From the NCBI RefSeq assembly GCF_002531575.1, contig NZ_NWTI01000034.1, positions 1 through 48,518 on the forward strand: a stretch of DNA of 48,518 bases. The letters run 5' to 3'. Source of the DNA: Bradyrhizobium sp. Y36 (GTDB lineage Bacteria; Pseudomonadota; Alphaproteobacteria; Rhizobiales; Xanthobacteraceae). The notes below the pieces were generated by a model that saw only the letters and a program-made list of their open reading frames with translations, did no database searches and had not been told where the DNA came from. Each line of letters opens with the position of its first letter. The stretch's first letter is position 1. The position numbers and the translations under genes were made by a program. Positions 1-7,877 of this stretch are shown piece by piece.

Positions 1-999
1 CGCCGAATTGACCGTGAAGCCTGTTGCGGCCGTTGCTCCGAACGTGACCGCGCTCGCGCCGGAAAGGTTCGTGCCGGTGATGACCACGGTCGTGCCGCCG
101 GTCTGCGGGCCCTGGGTCGGAGAGACCGAGGTCACCGTCGGCGGGCTGACATAAGTGTACTGGTCGGCGGCCGAAGTCGCAGACGTCACGCCATTGTTGG
201 TGACGGTGACGTCGACGGTACCGGCGGCCCCAGCCGGCGCGACGGCCGTGATCTGCGTCGCGGAGTTGACGATGTAGCTGGTGGCATTGGTGGCGCCGAA
301 CTTGACGCCGCCGGCCCCGGTTGTCCCGGTCAAATTCGCGCCGGTGATGACGACGTTGTTGCCGCCCGCGGTCGGTCCCGCGGTCGGAGAGACAGCCGTT
401 ACCGTTGGCGTTGGAAGGTTGACGGTGATCGTAAAGGACGTGTCAGTCAGTTGGGGATTGAAATTGCACTGGTTGGCCACGGTGCAGGCGCTTGCGTACC
501 AGATCACAATCGTGTCGGTTCCCCCGCCCGATTGCGAGTTGAGCGTGATGTCGTACTCGGGAAACGACGTAAAACCGCCATCCGGCACGGGAACGAGCGT
601 GTAGGTTCCCTTGCTCGTCGTGTAACTCAGATTGGTAGGGGTGAGGCCTCCCGCCGTCATCGGATAGTTGTTGAAGGCATCAACGTTGGGATTGCTGCCG
701 TTCGATGAGCCGTAAAGACCCCACGCCACGGAATTGTTGGTGACACAAAGACCGACGGTGTTGCCGCCGCCGGTGCCGTTGATCGTGATCGTTGCAGCGT
801 TTGTCGAGCCGGTCGTGACATTGCACGCCGCATTCGCTGCCGCGATCATACCAATCATCAAGACGGCCGCGAGGCCGATGCTTTGAACCGCGCGCCAAAG
901 GGTCCGCGATATGCGCCGATGCCCGGTCCGGCTGTTGTACGCCAAGCCCGCCCATTCCCGGGCTATTTCTGGCACGGCCACAGCAGAAGCGTGACTCAC
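1..999 (-). CDS. Secreted IPT/TIG-domain repeat protein (3' end outside window)
   Basis: Reading the minus strand leftwards from 999 gives an open frame that reaches base 1 without a stop, so the C-terminus is missing. The GTG start at 999 is preceded by a G-rich Shine-Dalgarno tract (AAGGGGGG, about 1003-1010). The N-terminus has a charged region of about 38 residues, then a hydrophobic core and an ANAA cleavage-like site, resembling the extended signal peptides of large surface proteins. The mature part begins with a Thr/Asn/Gly-rich domain with scattered cysteines. It continues into at least two IPT/TIG (immunoglobulin-like) repeats marked by P-T-V-T-x-V-S-P-T-x-G-P and V-I-T-G-x-N-L motifs near 300-420 and 60-150. 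IPT/TIG repeats are typical of surface adhesins. The gene is divergent from the tail-collar genes, which suggests a shared role. That link is inference; the fold call is firm. Confidence 0.8.
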   Translation of the reverse strand, partial: MSHASAVAVPEIAREWAGLAYNSRTGHRRISRTLWRAVQSIGLAAVLMIGMIAAANAACNVTTGSTNAATITINGTGGGNTVGLCVTNNSVAWGLYGSSNGSNPNVDAFNNYPMTAGGLTPTNLSYTTSKGTYTLVPVPDGGFTSFPEYDITLNSQSGGGTDTIVIWYASACTVANQCNFNPQLTDTSFTITVNLPTPTVTAVSPTAGPTAGGNNVVITGANLTGTTGAGGVKFGATNATSYIVNSATQITAVAPAGAAGTVDVTVTNNGVTSATSAADQYTYVSPPTVTSVSPTQGPQTGGTTVVITGTNLSGASAVTFGATAATGFTVNSA

Positions 1000-1376
1000 C
1001 GGCCCCCCTTGCGGCAGCTCTCGACACAAGAGCTTTCCCGCTGAAATCCCTGATTGTGCAATTGATCGCGTAAATTCTTGCGTGCATTTAGGGGCTGATG
1101 CCGGAAACAATGCAAGCGCATGCAGGGCTGAACGCCCCGAAACCTCATCCAGGGGGACTACTTTCCAGCGAACAGTGGCATTGCGGCAACAAATGCGTGC
1201 TTCGGCAATGATCGCCGGGAATGTCGATTTATGGTTGTGCTCCTGCTTGACTGTCAACGCAGCCTGGTGAACAATCTCAGCGAGTGCGGTTCTATAAATT
1301 CATTTTTTAATTTAGGCATTGCCGTCGTCGTTCGCATGGTCACGCGACAGATCACTTGATTTTTGGGGGAGGGGTT
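1000..1376. other. Divergent intergenic region, IPT/TIG gene versus collar genes
   Basis: This 377-base gap separates two divergent genes and must hold both promoters. Small open frames here have no recognisable content and poor codon use, so I treat it as non-coding. An A/T-rich stretch lies at about 1290-1318, just before the collar operon. Confidence 0.5.
1247..1275 (+). promoter_or_regulatory. Possible sigma-70 promoter for collar operon
   Basis: TTGACT (1247-1252) is followed after 17 bases by AACAAT (1270-1275), matching the -35 and -10 consensus at 5 of 6 and 4 of 6 positions. It lies about 100 bases before the first collar gene. The match was made by eye and is weak at -10. Confidence 0.25.
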
Positions 1377-1913
1377 ATGCCGTACGAACCTGTTCTGGGG
1401 CAGATCATGCCTTTCGCCGGCGCAACGATCCCGAGGAATTGGGCGCTCTGCAACGGAGCGCTGCTCGCGATCCAGCCCAATCAGGCCTTGTTCTCTTTGC
1501 TCGGCACCTATTATGGCGGCAACGGCGTGACGACGTTTGCGCTCCCCGATCTGCGCGGCCGCGCCATTCTCGGTTCGAGCGGCAGCTCCGGCACCTATCC
1601 GGCCGGCGCGCTCGGCGGATCGGTGTCGGTCAACATGACCGCGCTCCAGCTGCCGCAGCACAATCACCTCATTCAGGCGACCGCTGCGAACGGCCAGGGA
1701 CGCGGTGCACCGCCCGACAACAACATTTTTGCGACGAGCACAGCGCCGGCCGGGAAGAATATCTTCCTGACCGCAGGCAGTGCCGAGACCCCGCTGGCGA
1801 CCGGCACGAATTTGGTGAACGAGGGCAGCGGCCAACCGCACAACAACATGCAGCCCTATCTCGTCATCAACTATTTGATCGCGATGCAGGGCACCTACCC
1901 CTCGCGAAACTAG
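1377..1913 (+). CDS. Phage tail collar domain protein 1 (MdpB-like)
   Basis: This 178-residue protein belongs to the tail-collar (microcystin-dependent protein, MdpB) family. The N-terminal half carries the typical order: G-Q-I-x-P-F-A near residue 8, N-W-A-L-C-N-G, then L-L-G-T-Y-Y-G-G-N-G and F-A-L-P-D-L-R-G-R. The C-terminus has H-N-N-M-Q-P-Y, a family signature, and ends in a short hydrophobic strand. There is no signal peptide. ATG 1377 is preferred over the upstream TTG at 1356 because GGGGGAGGGG lies directly before it. It is the first of three paralogues on this strand and probably heads an operon with them and the GNAT gene. In phages the domain sits at receptor-binding fibres. The cellular role of such free-standing copies is unknown to me. 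Confidence 0.85.
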   Translation: MPYEPVLGQIMPFAGATIPRNWALCNGALLAIQPNQALFSLLGTYYGGNGVTTFALPDLRGRAILGSSGSSGTYPAGALGGSVSVNMTALQLPQHNHLIQATAANGQGRGAPPDNNIFATSTAPAGKNIFLTAGSAETPLATGTNLVNEGSGQPHNNMQPYLVINYLIAMQGTYPSRN

Positions 1914-2030
1914 CAACTCCCCGGATCGGGTCTCCACCGACCAGATCAAATTTCAACGCTTCGAACCAATCGCGCGTCTTGTCCATCGGCACAATCAGGC
2001 TGGCGTGCACAGAGAGAGGGGAGTTTTGCG

Positions 2031-2558
2031 ATGGCAGATCCGTTTATCGGCGAGATACGTCTGTTCGGCTTTACGCGAGTCCCGGATGGCTGGCTGGCCT
2101 GCAGCGGACAGTCGCTGGCGATCTCACAATACGACGTCCTTTATGCGGTCATCGGCACGACCTATGGCGGCGACGGAGTGCAGACCTTCAATCTCCCCGA
2201 TCTGCGCGGTCGCGTTCCGATCGGCCAGGGCACCGGACAGGGCCTCCCTACCTATGCGCTTGGCCAAATGGCGGGAGAGGAAGATCATACGCTGATCGAA
2301 GCGGAGATGCCGGTGCACAGCCATTCGCTGATGTCGTCCACGGCCACCGCCGACACGGCAACACCGGGACCGGCCGTGCACCTGGCAACGGCTTCAACCG
2401 GCAATCTTTACGCGCCGGTCATGAATGCCGCGCCCTACGCGACGATGGCTCCTTGCGTCACCACGGCAGGCAAGAACATCGGACACAACAACATGATGCC
2501 GACCGTCGTCGCCAACTACTGCATCTGCTTCAACGGCATTTTTCCGTCACCGGGCTAG
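2031..2558 (+). CDS. Phage tail collar domain protein 2 (MdpB-like)
   Basis: This is the second collar paralogue, 175 residues. It shows the same block order as its neighbours: I-G-E-I-R-L-F-G at the N-terminus, W-L-A-C-S-G-Q, Y-G-G-D-G, F-N-L-P-D-L-R-G-R, and near the end G-H-N-N-M-M-P. It has no signal peptide or membrane segment. A strong ribosome-binding site (GAGAGAGGGGAG, about 2010-2022) supports the ATG at 2031. The gap of 117 bases after the first gene holds no other gene. Sequence divergence from paralogues 1 and 3 is large outside the motifs, which fits distinct subunits better than a recent duplication. Family assignment is secure; function is unknown. Confidence 0.85.
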   Translation: MADPFIGEIRLFGFTRVPDGWLACSGQSLAISQYDVLYAVIGTTYGGDGVQTFNLPDLRGRVPIGQGTGQGLPTYALGQMAGEEDHTLIEAEMPVHSHSLMSSTATADTATPGPAVHLATASTGNLYAPVMNAAPYATMAPCVTTAGKNIGHNNMMPTVVANYCICFNGIFPSPG

Positions 2559-2595
2559 GCCGCCCGGGTACTGGGCTCGTCTCAAGGAAAGCAAC

Positions 2596-3138
2596 ATGTC
2601 AACTCCCTACGTCGGCGAAATTCAGGCGTTCCCGTTTGCCTTCGCGGTTGGCGGCTTCAACAATGCCTGGCTACCGTGCTTCGGACAGCTTGTCGCCGTT
2701 CAAGCCTTCACGCCGTTGTTTGCGCTGATCGGCACCAATTACGGTGGCAACGGCACGACCAACTTCGCTTTGCCCAATCTCAACGGCGCGGTGACGATCA
2801 GTCAGGGTAACGGGCCGGGATTGCAGCCGCGCGTCGTCGGCGAGTCCATCGGCAGCTCCCAGGTCAGCCTGATCGGCGACAACATGGCGATGCACACGCA
2901 CGCGCTGCAACTGGGCAGCAACACTGCGCAAAATGCCGCGCCCGGTCCCGGGACGGGAATGAACATGGTCGCGCTCAATCCGGTGTTCAACGGCTTCGTG
3001 GATCCGCCCGGCAATCTCACCTTTTCGCCCAACGCGGTCACGTTCACCGGGCAGAGCCTGCCTCACGACAACATGCAGCCGACCCAGGCCCTGATCATGT
3101 GCATTGCCTATGCGGGTATCTTTCCGAGCTTTCCATAG
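2596..3138 (+). CDS. Phage tail collar domain protein 3 (MdpB-like)
   Basis: This third collar paralogue has 180 residues. It has Y-V-G-E-I-Q-A-F-P-F at the N-terminus, W-L-P-C-F-G-Q, Y-G-G-N-G-T-T-N-F-A-L-P-N-L-N-G, and a C-terminal H-D-N-M-Q-P-T motif. The usual L-R-G-R is replaced by L-N-G-A, a departure from the other two copies. AAGGAAAG lies just before the ATG at 2596. It starts 37 bases after paralogue 2 and ends 9 bases before the acetyltransferase, so co-transcription is very likely. Function is unknown. A hetero-oligomeric assembly with the other two is only a guess. Confidence 0.85.
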   Translation: MSTPYVGEIQAFPFAFAVGGFNNAWLPCFGQLVAVQAFTPLFALIGTNYGGNGTTNFALPNLNGAVTISQGNGPGLQPRVVGESIGSSQVSLIGDNMAMHTHALQLGSNTAQNAAPGPGTGMNMVALNPVFNGFVDPPGNLTFSPNAVTFTGQSLPHDNMQPTQALIMCIAYAGIFPSFP

Positions 3139-3147
3139 CGCCCACGC

Positions 3148-3666
3148 ATGATCGACGGCGGCGCGCCGCTCGACATTGTCCCTGGCGATCCGGATTTGCG
3201 CCTGCGGTCAGCCGATCCCGGTGATGAGCCGTTCACGCGGCAGCTGTTCCGCGAGGTCCGGAGCAGGCAATTCATAGCCGCAGGACTGTCCGGGCCGATC
3301 CTCGAGCAGGTTCTCGAACAACAATTCCGCGGCCAGACGAACGGCTATGCCGTGCAGTTTCCAAACGCGATCTCGTTGATCGTCACACGAGACGGGGGCG
3401 CGATCGGTCGTCTGCTGCTTCATTGCGCAAGCGAGCACTGGCACATCATCGACATCGCGCTGCTGCCAGCCGCTTGCGGTCGCGGCGCCGGCGCGAAGAT
3501 CCTCGACGCTCTCGAAGCGAGCGCTCGGCAGCACAGTGTCGGTGCGCTGACGCTCACGGTGCTCGCGACCAATGTGAGGGCGCGCCGGTTTTACCTGCGG
3601 CACGGATTTGTCGAGCGGGGGGCTGCGGGCGCCGCGTACATTGCGATGAGAAAGGATATCGGCTAG
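3148..3666 (+). CDS. GNAT-family N-acetyltransferase
   Basis: This 172-residue protein has the GNAT fold. The acetyl-CoA pyrophosphate loop (C-G-R-G-A-G, motif A) follows a beta strand reading I-D-I-A-L-L-P, and the C-terminal N-V-R-A-R-R-F-Y-L-R-H-G-F is the usual motif B region. It would transfer an acetyl group from acetyl-CoA to an amine of an unknown substrate. It begins 9 bases after the third collar gene, so it is probably the last gene of that operon and may modify a collar protein or a small molecule (inference). Its TAG stop overlaps by four bases the stop of the convergent hydrolase gene at a CTAG palindrome. Confidence 0.8.
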   Translation: MIDGGAPLDIVPGDPDLRLRSADPGDEPFTRQLFREVRSRQFIAAGLSGPILEQVLEQQFRGQTNGYAVQFPNAISLIVTRDGGAIGRLLLHCASEHWHIIDIALLPAACGRGAGAKILDALEASARQHSVGALTLTVLATNVRARRFYLRHGFVERGAAGAAYIAMRKDIG

Positions 3667-4619
3667 CGCGCCGAGGCTTGGCGGAGGAACTGCACCAGCG
3701 CAGCGTTGACCTCGTCGGGCCGTTCCTGCTGTACCCAATGGCCGGCGCCCTCGAGGATCAGCTTTTGCTTCAGGTTGGGCAGGACGCGCTCGAGCTCGTT
3801 GACGCGCTTGGCGCCGATCAGGCCGGTGATGACGGCGTCCCTGGAGCCGGCAATGAACAAAGAGGGCTGGCGGATCTGTGCGTCCTGCCAGGGCGCCGTC
3901 AGCTCCCAATTGCGGTCGATGTTGCGGTACCAGTTCAGCCCGCCGCTAAAACCGGACTTGCGGAAGCTCTCGGTGAAATAGGCCAGATCCGCCTCGCTGA
4001 GCCAGCCGGGCAGCGGCTCCTCGATGGTGCCGTGGCTGAGAAAGCCCTGGCCCTCCTGCACGAACATGGCGGCAGTGGGATCGGCGAGTCCGCGTCCCCC
4101 GAGCACGATGCGCATGGTGCGGGCGGTATCGCGCTCGAGCTCGGCCTCGGCGACCCCGGGGGCCTGGAAATACTGCCAGTAGAAGTTGGTGACGCCGCCC
4201 TGACGCAAGAGGTCGAGCGGCCGGCCGCGCCCGCGGAACGGCGGCGGCACGCTCAGCCCCGCGACCGCCGTGAAGATGTCCGGCCGGAACAGCGCCGCGT
4301 GCCAGGCGACCGGCGCGCCCCAATCGTGCCCGACCACCATCGCCCTGGTCTCGCCGAGCGCCTGCACCAGGCCAACCACGTCGCCGACCGTGTCGAAGAT
4401 CGTATAGGCATTCACGTCGGGCGGCGCCGAGCTCTGACCATAGCCGCGCATGTCGGGGGCGACGACGCGAAATCCGGCCCCGGCGAGGGCGGGAATCTGG
4501 TGGCGCCAGGAATAGGACAGCTCCGGCCAGCCGTGGCAAAGCACCACCAGGGGCCCGTGGCCGGCTTCGCGGATGAAGAGATCGATGCCGTTGGCCTTGA
4601 TCACGCGGGTGGAGGACAT
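3663..4619 (-). CDS. Alpha/beta hydrolase, epoxide hydrolase-like
   Basis: This 318-residue alpha/beta-hydrolase has the soluble epoxide hydrolase layout. It contains H-G-W-P (oxyanion hole), G-Y-G-Q-S-S, the nucleophile elbow V-G-H-D-W-G-A with Asp as nucleophile, a cap domain, a charge-relay acid in G-S-R-D-A-V, and the catalytic His in G-A-G-H-W-V-Q. An Asp nucleophile fits epoxide hydrolase or haloalkane dehalogenase; the H-G-W-P and G-H-D-W-G forms favour the former. ATG 4619 is chosen because AAGGCGG lies just upstream; a longer frame to 4733 has no such site. It has no signal peptide, so it is cytoplasmic. It is monocistronic and convergent with the GNAT gene. The natural substrate cannot be read from the sequence. 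Confidence 0.85.
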   Translation of the reverse strand: MSSTRVIKANGIDLFIREAGHGPLVVLCHGWPELSYSWRHQIPALAGAGFRVVAPDMRGYGQSSAPPDVNAYTIFDTVGDVVGLVQALGETRAMVVGHDWGAPVAWHAALFRPDIFTAVAGLSVPPPFRGRGRPLDLLRQGGVTNFYWQYFQAPGVAEAELERDTARTMRIVLGGRGLADPTAAMFVQEGQGFLSHGTIEEPLPGWLSEADLAYFTESFRKSGFSGGLNWYRNIDRNWELTAPWQDAQIRQPSLFIAGSRDAVITGLIGAKRVNELERVLPNLKQKLILEGAGHWVQQERPDEVNAALVQFLRQASAR

Positions 4620-4772
4620 CGCTTTTCCGCCTTGTTTCAGGGGTTTGGTCGGGAAACATAAGGTGCCACGATAGGGGCGCGGCGAGAATCGTGCAATCTC
4701 TGGGCAGGCTTCCAACCCCCGCGTTGTTCGCACCGATTCCAGCTGTTAGAACGCTGCTCTCAGGGCTTGACC

Positions 4773-6035
4773 ATGGCATGTCGTCTTCCTTCGCTACGTC
4801 GCACCCGGTTCACCGCCGGAGCGCTGGCGCGCGGCCTCGTCGCGACGATCTTGGTGGTGGGCATCGGCTGGAGCGGGGCACTTTGGGCCGCCAACCAGAG
4901 CGTCCAGGGCGCGAAGAAAACGGAGGATTCCGGCTTCGACGGCGATGCCCCGACCGCCATCCTGATCGAAGCCTCCAGCGGCAGCGTGCTGTTCGAGAAG
5001 AACGCCGACGAGCTGCGTGCGCCCTCGAGCATGATGAAGCTGATGACGGCGGAGGTCGTGTTCAACGCCATCAAGAAGGGCGACATCAAGCTGACCGACG
5101 AGTACCGGATCAGCGAGAACGCCTGGCGCCGCGGCGGCGCGCCCTCGGGCGGCTCGACCATGTTCGCGGCCATCAACAGCAAAGTCTCGGTCGACGACCT
5201 CCTGCACGGCGCGATCATCCAGAGCGGCAACGACGCCTGCATCGCGCTTGCCGAGGCCATGGCCGGCAACGAGAAGATCTTTGCGGTCGACTTCATGACC
5301 AAGCGCGCCCGCGAGCTCGGCATGACCAAATCGACCTTCGGCAATTCCAACGGGCTGCCCGACCCCGGCAACAAGATGACCGTGCGCGAGCTCGGAATCC
5401 TCGCCCGGCACATCATCCTGGACTTCCCGGAGTTCTACAAACTGTTCGGCGAGAAGGAATACACCTGGAACAAGATCCGCCAGCCCAACCGCAATCCGCT
5501 GCTGAATTCGATGGAGGGCGCCGACGGCCTCAAGACCGGGTACACCAAGGAGGGCGGCTACGGCATGGTCGGCTCGGCCGTGCAGAACGGCACGCGCCTG
5601 ATTGTCGTCGTCAACGGCCTGGAAGACCCCGAGGATCGCGCCACGGAAGCCAAGAAGATGCTGGAATGGGGTTTTCGCAATTTCGAGACCCGCACGCTGA
5701 TCGCGGCCGACCAGCCCGTCGGCTACGCCAAGGTATTCGGCGGCGAGAGCCGCTCGGTGAAGCTCGTCGCCAAGACCCCGGTGAAGGTGATGGTGCACAA
5801 GAACGGCAGCGACAAGCTGATCGCGCGCGTCGTCTATAGCGGCCCGGTGCGGGCGCCGGTCGAGGCCGGCCAGCGCGTCGGTGTGGTCAGGGTCTGGCGC
5901 AGCGGCAACATCGCGGTGGAGACGCCGGTCTATGCAGCCGAAGCGATCGGCACCGGCTCGACCGTGCGCCGCGCGATCGACGGCGCCAGCGAGCTGGTGA
6001 TCGGCATGTTCCGCGCAGGCGCCGAGAAGCTCTGA
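4773..6035 (+). CDS. D-alanyl-D-alanine carboxypeptidase (PBP5/6 type)
   Basis: This 420-residue low-molecular-weight penicillin-binding protein trims the terminal D-Ala from peptidoglycan pentapeptides in the periplasm. It has a signal peptide (hydrophobic stretch about residues 22-40), and the three serine-transpeptidase motifs are intact: S86-M-M-K89, S151-G-N153 and K254-T-G256. A C-terminal PBP5-like beta domain follows. The end (residues about 395-420) could form the membrane-anchoring amphipathic helix seen in DacA/DacC. An in-frame TTG lies at 4767, two codons earlier. I prefer ATG 4773, but the ribosome-binding site is weak for both. It sits two bases before tmk, so the two are probably co-transcribed. 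Confidence 0.9.
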   Translation: MACRLPSLRRTRFTAGALARGLVATILVVGIGWSGALWAANQSVQGAKKTEDSGFDGDAPTAILIEASSGSVLFEKNADELRAPSSMMKLMTAEVVFNAIKKGDIKLTDEYRISENAWRRGGAPSGGSTMFAAINSKVSVDDLLHGAIIQSGNDACIALAEAMAGNEKIFAVDFMTKRARELGMTKSTFGNSNGLPDPGNKMTVRELGILARHIILDFPEFYKLFGEKEYTWNKIRQPNRNPLLNSMEGADGLKTGYTKEGGYGMVGSAVQNGTRLIVVVNGLEDPEDRATEAKKMLEWGFRNFETRTLIAADQPVGYAKVFGGESRSVKLVAKTPVKVMVHKNGSDKLIARVVYSGPVRAPVEAGQRVGVVRVWRSGNIAVETPVYAAEAIGTGSTVRRAIDGASELVIGMFRAGAEKL

Positions 6036-6037
6036 TC

Positions 6038-6724
6038 ATGAGTGAGAGCGCGGGACAGCGGCCGTCCGGACGCGGACGCTTCATCACCTTTGAAGGCGGT
6101 GAGGGCACCGGCAAATCGACCCAGATCAAGAAGCTCGCCGACCGTCTCAAGGCGGCAAAGCTGCGCATCCGCGTCACGCGCGAGCCGGGCGGCTCGCCGG
6201 GCGCGGAGATCATGCGTCATCTGGTGCTGTCGGGCATGGGCAGGCTGCTCGGCCCCGAGGCGGAGACGCTGCTGTTTGCCGCCGCGCGCGATGATCATGT
6301 CCGCACAGTGATCCTGCCCGCGCTCAACCAGGGCACCTGGGTTTTGTGCGACCGCTTCGCCGATTCCACGCGGGCCTATCAGGGCAGCCTCGGCCGCGTC
6401 CCGGCCGGGCTGATCAACGCCATGCAGCGGGTCACGATCGGCGATCTCAAGCCGGATCTCACCATCATCCTCGATTTGCCGGTCGAGATCGGCCTGCAGC
6501 GCGCCGCCGCGCGCCGCGGCAGCGGCACGCCCGACCGGTTCGAGAGCGAGCAGCTCAGTTTCCACCAGGGTCTGCGCGAGGCCTATCGCAAGATCGCTGC
6601 GGACGAACCGGCACGCTGCGTGCTGATCGACGCCAATTCGGACCCCGACACGGTCGCAGGCCGCATCTGGACGGCGCTGCGCGATCGCCTGCTTCCGACG
6701 CCGGCCTCGGTGGTGTCCGCATGA
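6038..6724 (+). CDS. tmk: Thymidylate kinase
   Basis: This 228-residue kinase phosphorylates dTMP to dTDP with ATP, an essential step of dTTP synthesis. The P-loop G20-G-E-G-T-G-K-S-T28 is intact. The D-R-F-A-D-S-T-R-A-Y-Q-G segment supplies the substrate-binding DR[YF] motif, and an Arg-rich lid (R-A-A-A-R-R-G) is present. The length is normal for the family, slightly extended at the N-terminus. ATG 6038 follows the carboxypeptidase stop by two bases. Its own TGA overlaps the holB start as ATGA. The tmk-holB pair is a common replication-related arrangement in bacteria. Confidence 0.95.
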   Translation: MSESAGQRPSGRGRFITFEGGEGTGKSTQIKKLADRLKAAKLRIRVTREPGGSPGAEIMRHLVLSGMGRLLGPEAETLLFAAARDDHVRTVILPALNQGTWVLCDRFADSTRAYQGSLGRVPAGLINAMQRVTIGDLKPDLTIILDLPVEIGLQRAAARRGSGTPDRFESEQLSFHQGLREAYRKIAADEPARCVLIDANSDPDTVAGRIWTALRDRLLPTPASVVSA

Positions 6725-7767
6725 GCCCGCGTCAGACCGAGCGCGACAGCGCCATTCCGCATCCGCGCGAGACCAGCCATCTGTTCGGCCATCGCGAGGC
6801 CGAGGCGGCGCTGCTGACGGCCTATCGCAGCGGGCGGATTCCGCATGCCTGGCTGATCGGCGGGGCCCAGGGGATCGGCAAGGCGACGCTGGCCTATCGC
6901 ATGGCGCGCTTCGTGCTCGCCCATGGCCAGCCGCTGGCGCAAGCCGTGCAGCGCGCCGAGGATCTCGCGATCGATCCCGACCATCCGGTGGCGCGGCAGG
7001 TCGCGGCGAGCTCGCATGGTGGCTTGCTCACGCTGGAGCGTACCGCCAACGACCGCGGCGTGATGCGCACCGTGATCACGGTGGACGAGACGCGCGAGAC
7101 GATCGGCTTCTTCGGCTCGACCGCGGCGGCCGAGGGCTGGCGCGTCTGCATCGTCGACACCGTGGACGAGCTCAACCCGAATGCGGCCAATGCGCTCCTG
7201 AAGATCCTGGAGGAACCGCCGCAGCAATCGCTGTTCCTGCTGGTCAGCCACGCGCCCGCGCGCGTGCTCGCCACCATCCAGTCGCGCTGCCGCAAGCTGC
7301 GCCTGCGCCCGCTCGCCACGGATGACGTAGTCGCGGCAGCGGCGACGGCCGCCGAGCTCGATCCGAACGATCCTGCGCTGCGCGAGGCGGCGGAGGCCTC
7401 GGAGGGGAGCGTTGCGCGGGCGCTGACGCTGCTCGGCGGCGACGCGCTGAAACTTCAGCAGCGCACGGCGGCGCTGCTTGCGCGCCTGCCGCAGGTCGAT
7501 CCGCGCGAGCTGCACACGCTCGGGGATTCGCTCGGCACCAGCGACCGCGTCGCGCTCGCCGCTTTCATCGACGGCATCGATCGCTGGATCGCGGAACGGC
7601 TGCATGCGGACGAGGCCAATGCCAACCAGAACCTGCCGCGCCTTGCGCGCTTGAGCGAGGTATGGGAAAAGATCGTCCGCGCCGCGCGTGACACCGAAAC
7701 CTACAATCTGGAGCGCAAGCCCTTGGTTTTCTCGGTGTTCGGCTGGCTTGCGGACGCAACGCGCTAA
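6721..7767 (+). CDS. holB: DNA polymerase III subunit delta'
   Basis: This 348-residue AAA+ clamp-loader subunit helps load the beta sliding clamp. It has a P-loop-like G-G-A-Q-G-I-G-K-A-T (residues 47-56), a Walker B region followed by N-P-N-A-A-N-A-L-L-K-I-L-E-E-P-P, and the S-R-C sensor-1 motif in I-Q-S-R-C-R-K. The cysteine-rich zinc module present in the E. coli protein is absent, as is common in alphaproteobacteria. The start ATG overlaps the tmk stop by four bases, indicating translational coupling. Delta' is normally catalytically dead; whether this copy binds ATP cannot be told. Confidence 0.93.
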   Translation: MSPRQTERDSAIPHPRETSHLFGHREAEAALLTAYRSGRIPHAWLIGGAQGIGKATLAYRMARFVLAHGQPLAQAVQRAEDLAIDPDHPVARQVAASSHGGLLTLERTANDRGVMRTVITVDETRETIGFFGSTAAAEGWRVCIVDTVDELNPNAANALLKILEEPPQQSLFLLVSHAPARVLATIQSRCRKLRLRPLATDDVVAAAATAAELDPNDPALREAAEASEGSVARALTLLGGDALKLQQRTAALLARLPQVDPRELHTLGDSLGTSDRVALAAFIDGIDRWIAERLHADEANANQNLPRLARLSEVWEKIVRAARDTETYNLERKPLVFSVFGWLADATR

Positions 7768-7768
7768 A

Positions 7769-7814
7769 GCATGATCCGGAAAAGGTGCGCAGCGGTTTTC
7801 CGAAGGGGTCATGC
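7769..7814. repeat. Rhizobial palindromic intergenic repeat
   Basis: Starting one base after the holB stop, the arms GCATGATCCGGAAAA (7769-7783) and TTTTCCGAAGGGGTCATGC (7796-7814) form an imperfect hairpin. From memory, closely similar palindromes recur in many intergenic regions of Bradyrhizobium and Rhodopseudomonas. It lies between holB and metG and could form a stem in the transcript. Confidence 0.7.
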
Positions 7815-7877
7815 GCAAAACAACGACCTGACGCAGGTTCGTTTCCAAATTTTGAGAAGCCGATAAGGGAATTCGTC

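Noticed and set aside
680..1087. Minus-strand frame of 135 codons overlapping the IPT/TIG gene
   Set aside because: It is a different frame from the continuous signal-peptide/IPT reading frame and is Arg/Gln-rich, as expected for a shadow of a G+C-rich gene.
1377..3138. Collar genes as remains of a prophage
   Set aside because: No integrase, structural, lysis or replication genes flank them. The three genes are intact with good ribosome-binding sites.
6721..7767. holB as the DnaX (tau/gamma) subunit
   Set aside because: The length of 348 residues and absence of a C-terminal tau domain fit delta' instead, and tmk-holB is the usual order.
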